In this document: in pieces, positions 41,610-43,494 of the stretch | How positions within the stretch are numbered: position 1 is the first letter of the stretch | Layout of the letters: every line of letters starts with the position of its first letter | Source: Alphaproteobacteria bacterium | GTDB taxonomy: Bacteria > Pseudomonadota > Alphaproteobacteria > Ferrovibrionales > Ferrovibrionaceae | Assembly (NCBI GenBank): GCA_026126165.1 | Contig: JAHCJR010000023.1 | Coordinates: 1 to 43,494, forward strand | Reading direction: 5' to 3' | DNA length: 43,494 bases | The notes under the pieces: generated by a model | The model's database searches: none | Told to the model about the DNA's origin: nothing | The model's input: only the letters and a program-made list of their open reading frames with translations | Program-made: the position numbers and the translations under genes

Positions 41610-42725
41610 TCAGGCTTCGCCAGACTCCGCAAGCGAGTAGGCCGTACTCCGGCCGCCACCGGGATCGCGCTCGAGGATGCCGCGGCCGACAAGATCGGTG
41701 ATGTCGCGCAGCGCCGTGTCCTGCGAGGATCTGGTGAGCATTGCCCATTTGGAAGTGGTGAGCCTGCCCTCGAATCCGTCGAGCAGGCGATTGATCATGT
41801 CGCGCTGGCGCTGGTTGAGGCTGTGGTCCCTGATCGCCTCCCAGAACCGCGCCTTGCGAAGCACGCTCGCCAAAGTCTGCTCGGCGCCGGCGATGGCCTG
41901 GTCGAGGCAGTCCAGAAACCAGTCCAGCCATGCCGTTATGTCGAGGTCGCCTTTCTGCGTCGCTTCAAGGATATCGTAATAGGCTTTGCGGGTGGTGCGG
42001 ATCTGCGCCGACATGCTGTAGAAGCGCCGCGGGCTCTGCTCCGAACGGGCCAGCGACATATCGGCGATGGCCCGTGCGATGCGGCCGTTGCCGTCGTCGA
42101 ACGGGTGGATCGTGACGAACCACAGATGCGCCAGCGCCGCCTTGAGCACCGGATCGAGCGCGTCCTGCGTCTCGAACCATTTGAGGAAGTCGGCCATTTC
42201 CTTCTCGAGCCGTCTCGCGGCCGGCGCTTCGTAATGGATGCGCGCGCGGCCGAGCGGACCGGAAACGACCTGCATTGGCCCGCTTGCATCGTCGCGCCAG
42301 GCGCCGACGACGATCCTCGTCATGCCGCTTCTGCCGGTCGGGAAAAGAGCGGCGTGCCATGCGAACAGCCGTTCCTCCGTCAGCGGCTCGGCGAATTTCT
42401 GGGTGGCGTCCAGCATCATCTCGACCACGCCCTCGACATTGCGCTCGGAGACGGTCAGGCCGCCGATATCGAGGCCGAGGCGCCGCGCGATCGAAGAGCG
42501 CACCTGGATGCGGTCGAGGATTTCGCCCTCGATCTCGCTTGACTTGAGAACATCCTCGGTCAGGGTGGCAAGGACTGCCTCCGCGCGCAGCGGGAAGCCC
42601 AATGTCTCCATCTGACCGATCAGGCGGCCTTGCCGATGGCGCACCGCCGCGAGACGATGGCCGATCGGCCTCTCGTGCCACCGGAACTTCGGCCAGTCGT
42701 CACGCTCGTGGATGTAGATCGGCAA
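41610..42725 (-). CDS. Fic family protein (class II) with N-terminal DUF4172 and C-terminal winged helix
   Basis: The 371-residue protein is an AMPylation-type (Fic) enzyme. The catalytic motif HPFDDGNGR is at residues 207-215. The N-terminal DUF4172 region (residues 1-80) carries the inhibitory helix motif S62xxxE66-G67, so it is an N-terminally autoinhibited class II Fic. The end (about 290-365) is a winged-helix DNA-binding domain, RLTTSKWAMLTRSSQDTALRDITDLVGRGILERD in two parts. The start was placed at TTG 42725 because AAGGAG lies eight bases upstream, while the GTG at 42734 directly abuts it. The promoter is bracketed by two large palindromes. Targets are unknown. Confidence 0.85.
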   Translation of the reverse strand: MPIYIHERDDWPKFRWHERPIGHRLAAVRHRQGRLIGQMETLGFPLRAEAVLATLTEDVLKSSEIEGEILDRIQVRSSIARRLGLDIGGLTVSERNVEGVVEMMLDATQKFAEPLTEERLFAWHAALFPTGRSGMTRIVVGAWRDDASGPMQVVSGPLGRARIHYEAPAARRLEKEMADFLKWFETQDALDPVLKAALAHLWFVTIHPFDDGNGRIARAIADMSLARSEQSPRRFYSMSAQIRTTRKAYYDILEATQKGDLDITAWLDWFLDCLDQAIAGAEQTLASVLRKARFWEAIRDHSLNQRQRDMINRLLDGFEGRLTTSKWAMLTRSSQDTALRDITDLVGRGILERDPGGGRSTAYSLAESGEA

Positions 42726-42748
42726 TCTCCGCACTCCTTGCGGAGATT
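42724..42748. promoter_or_regulatory. Palindrome IR1 at the fic start codon
   Basis: AATCTCCGCA-N5-TGCGGAGATT is a perfect 10-bp-arm inverted repeat. It covers the end of the -10 hexamer, the expected transcription start, the ribosome-binding site and the first base of the chosen TTG codon of the Fic gene. A second copy is 56 bases away. Confidence 0.8.
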
Positions 42749-42775
42749 ATGCCTGGCATTCGCCGCAGCTTTCAA
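42746..42775 (-). promoter_or_regulatory. Promoter of the fic gene
   Basis: On the minus strand TTGAAA (42770-42775) and CATAAT (42746-42751) are 18 bases apart. IR1 (42724-42748) overlaps the -10 and IR2 (42780-42804) lies four bases upstream of the -35, so a protein bound to both would bracket the promoter. Confidence 0.55.
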
Positions 42776-42779
42776 TAGC

Positions 42780-42804
42780 AATCTCCGCAAAATCTGCGGT
42801 GATT
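42780..42804. promoter_or_regulatory. Palindrome IR2 upstream of the fic promoter
   Basis: AATCTCCGCA-N5-TGCGGTGATT repeats IR1 with the same 5-base spacer and a single mismatch in the right arm. It lies between the fic promoter and the divergent tag gene and could affect both. Confidence 0.75.
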
Positions 42805-42884
42805 TCCCCGGGACGGATGCGGCCCTTGAATTTAGAAGCCGCCTTGTCTAATTTTCCCGAAACAAACAGGGAACATCAGAACAA

Positions 42885-43475
42885 ATGACGGAAACCGCAT
42901 TCGCCCCGGACGGGCGTCCGCGCTGCGGCTGGGTCGGGGTCAAGGACCCGCTCTATGTCCACTACCACGATACCGAATGGGGCGTGCCCGAATGGGACGA
43001 CCGGGCGCTGTTCGAGAAGCTGCTGCTCGACGGTTTCCAGGCCGGCCTTTCCTGGATCACCATCCTGCGCAAGCGCGACAATTTCCGCCGCGCCTTCGAC
43101 GGCTTCGCGCCGGAGCGCATGGCGCGCTACCGGGACGCCCGGCTCGAGAAGCTGATGCAGGACCCGGGCATCGTGCGCAACCGCGCCAAGATCGAGGGCG
43201 CGCGCGCCAATGCCCGCGCCTATCTGGAGATCATGGCGCGGGAGGGCTCCTTCTCCCGCTTCCTCTGGGGCTTCGTCGATGGCAGGCCGAAGCTCAATCG
43301 CTGGCGCGAGATGCGCCAGGTTCCGACCGAGACGGCGGAGAGCCAGGCCATGTCGAAGGCGCTGCGCCAGGCCGGCTTCACCTTCGTCGGCCCGACCATC
43401 ACCTATGCCTTCATGCAGGCGGTCGGCATGGTCAACGACCACCTCGTCACCTGCTTCCGCCACGGCGAGGTGTGA
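42885..43475 (+). CDS. tag: DNA-3-methyladenine glycosylase I
   Basis: A 196-residue base-excision repair enzyme that removes 3-methyladenine from DNA. The zinc site of the family is complete: Cys14 in RCGWV, His28 in YHDTEWG, and near the C-terminus His186 and Cys190 in NDHLVTCFRH. The active-site region LLLDGFQAGLSWITILRKRDNFRRAF and TITYAFMQAVGMVNDH are typical. It is divergent from the fic gene with a 159-base gap that holds IR2 and a less GC-rich leader. Confidence 0.95.
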   Translation: MTETAFAPDGRPRCGWVGVKDPLYVHYHDTEWGVPEWDDRALFEKLLLDGFQAGLSWITILRKRDNFRRAFDGFAPERMARYRDARLEKLMQDPGIVRNRAKIEGARANARAYLEIMAREGSFSRFLWGFVDGRPKLNRWREMRQVPTETAESQAMSKALRQAGFTFVGPTITYAFMQAVGMVNDHLVTCFRHGEV

Positions 43476-43494
43476 GGCGGGCACCTGCCCGCCC

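Noticed and set aside
42850..42884. LexA box upstream of tag
   Set aside because: GAAC-ATCA-GAAC has a 4-base spacer rather than the 7 bases of the alphaproteobacterial GTTC-N7-GTTC box.
24360..42884. Attachment sites or a tRNA flanking the phage cluster
   Set aside because: No tRNA gene and no matching direct repeats at the two ends were found. The 19-bp repeats at 34454 and 35896 are promoters within the cluster rather than att sites.

Overview
The window is GC-rich, densely packed bacterial chromosome, most likely from an alphaproteobacterium, perhaps of the Rhodospirillales/Hyphomicrobiales type. Indicators are a DUF1457-type PAS protein, a CbtB/CbtA cobalt-transport pair, a DUF2066 exported protein, a GcrA-like zinc domain and an aldehyde dehydrogenase of the alpha-ketoglutaric semialdehyde type. 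No tRNA, rRNA, CRISPR array, transposase or integrase was recognised.

Left part (1-9200): a minus-strand pair encodes an SMP-30/gluconolactonase-like protein and an orphan molybdopterin-binding subunit of the xanthine/CO dehydrogenase family. Next come a small glycine-zipper lipoprotein and a minus-strand series: PadR-type regulator, FAD-dependent oxidoreductase, MFS transporter, DUF2066 protein and beta-carbonic anhydrase. The PadR protein and the oxidoreductase carry paired cysteines.

Middle (9394-24387): a peptide ABC importer (binding protein, two permeases, fused double ATPase) lies beside a D-aminoacylase-like amidohydrolase, an M20 deacylase and an M81/MlrC-like metallopeptidase. This looks like a peptide or N-acyl-amino-acid scavenging locus. 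Glucose-6-phosphate isomerase, an aldehyde dehydrogenase, a divergent CobS homologue without the family's acidic motif, and cbtB-cbtA follow.

Right part (24372-41588): a compact podovirus-like gene cluster. Read on the minus strand it runs: GcrA-like zinc protein, DUF6456-like protein, small and large terminase, [SLC13/DASS transporter plus a palindromic repeat], [lipoprotein plus an unknown protein], portal (frame-disrupted), SU10-type major capsid, two unknowns, adaptor, nozzle-like protein, small unknown, GNAT-like protein, virion protein, tail fibre and a lysis cassette. An S24 repressor is divergent from the packaging genes. No integrase or DNA replication gene is present, and the lysozyme gene overlaps the 3' end of cbtA. 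The cluster therefore looks immobile: a remnant or a domesticated element. Two identical promoter/operator modules (34444-34472 and 35886-35914) drive the structural operon and the lipoprotein/unknown pair.

Far right (41610-43475): a class II Fic protein with a C-terminal winged helix, whose promoter is bracketed by two copies of a 25-bp palindrome, and 3-methyladenine DNA glycosylase I (tag).
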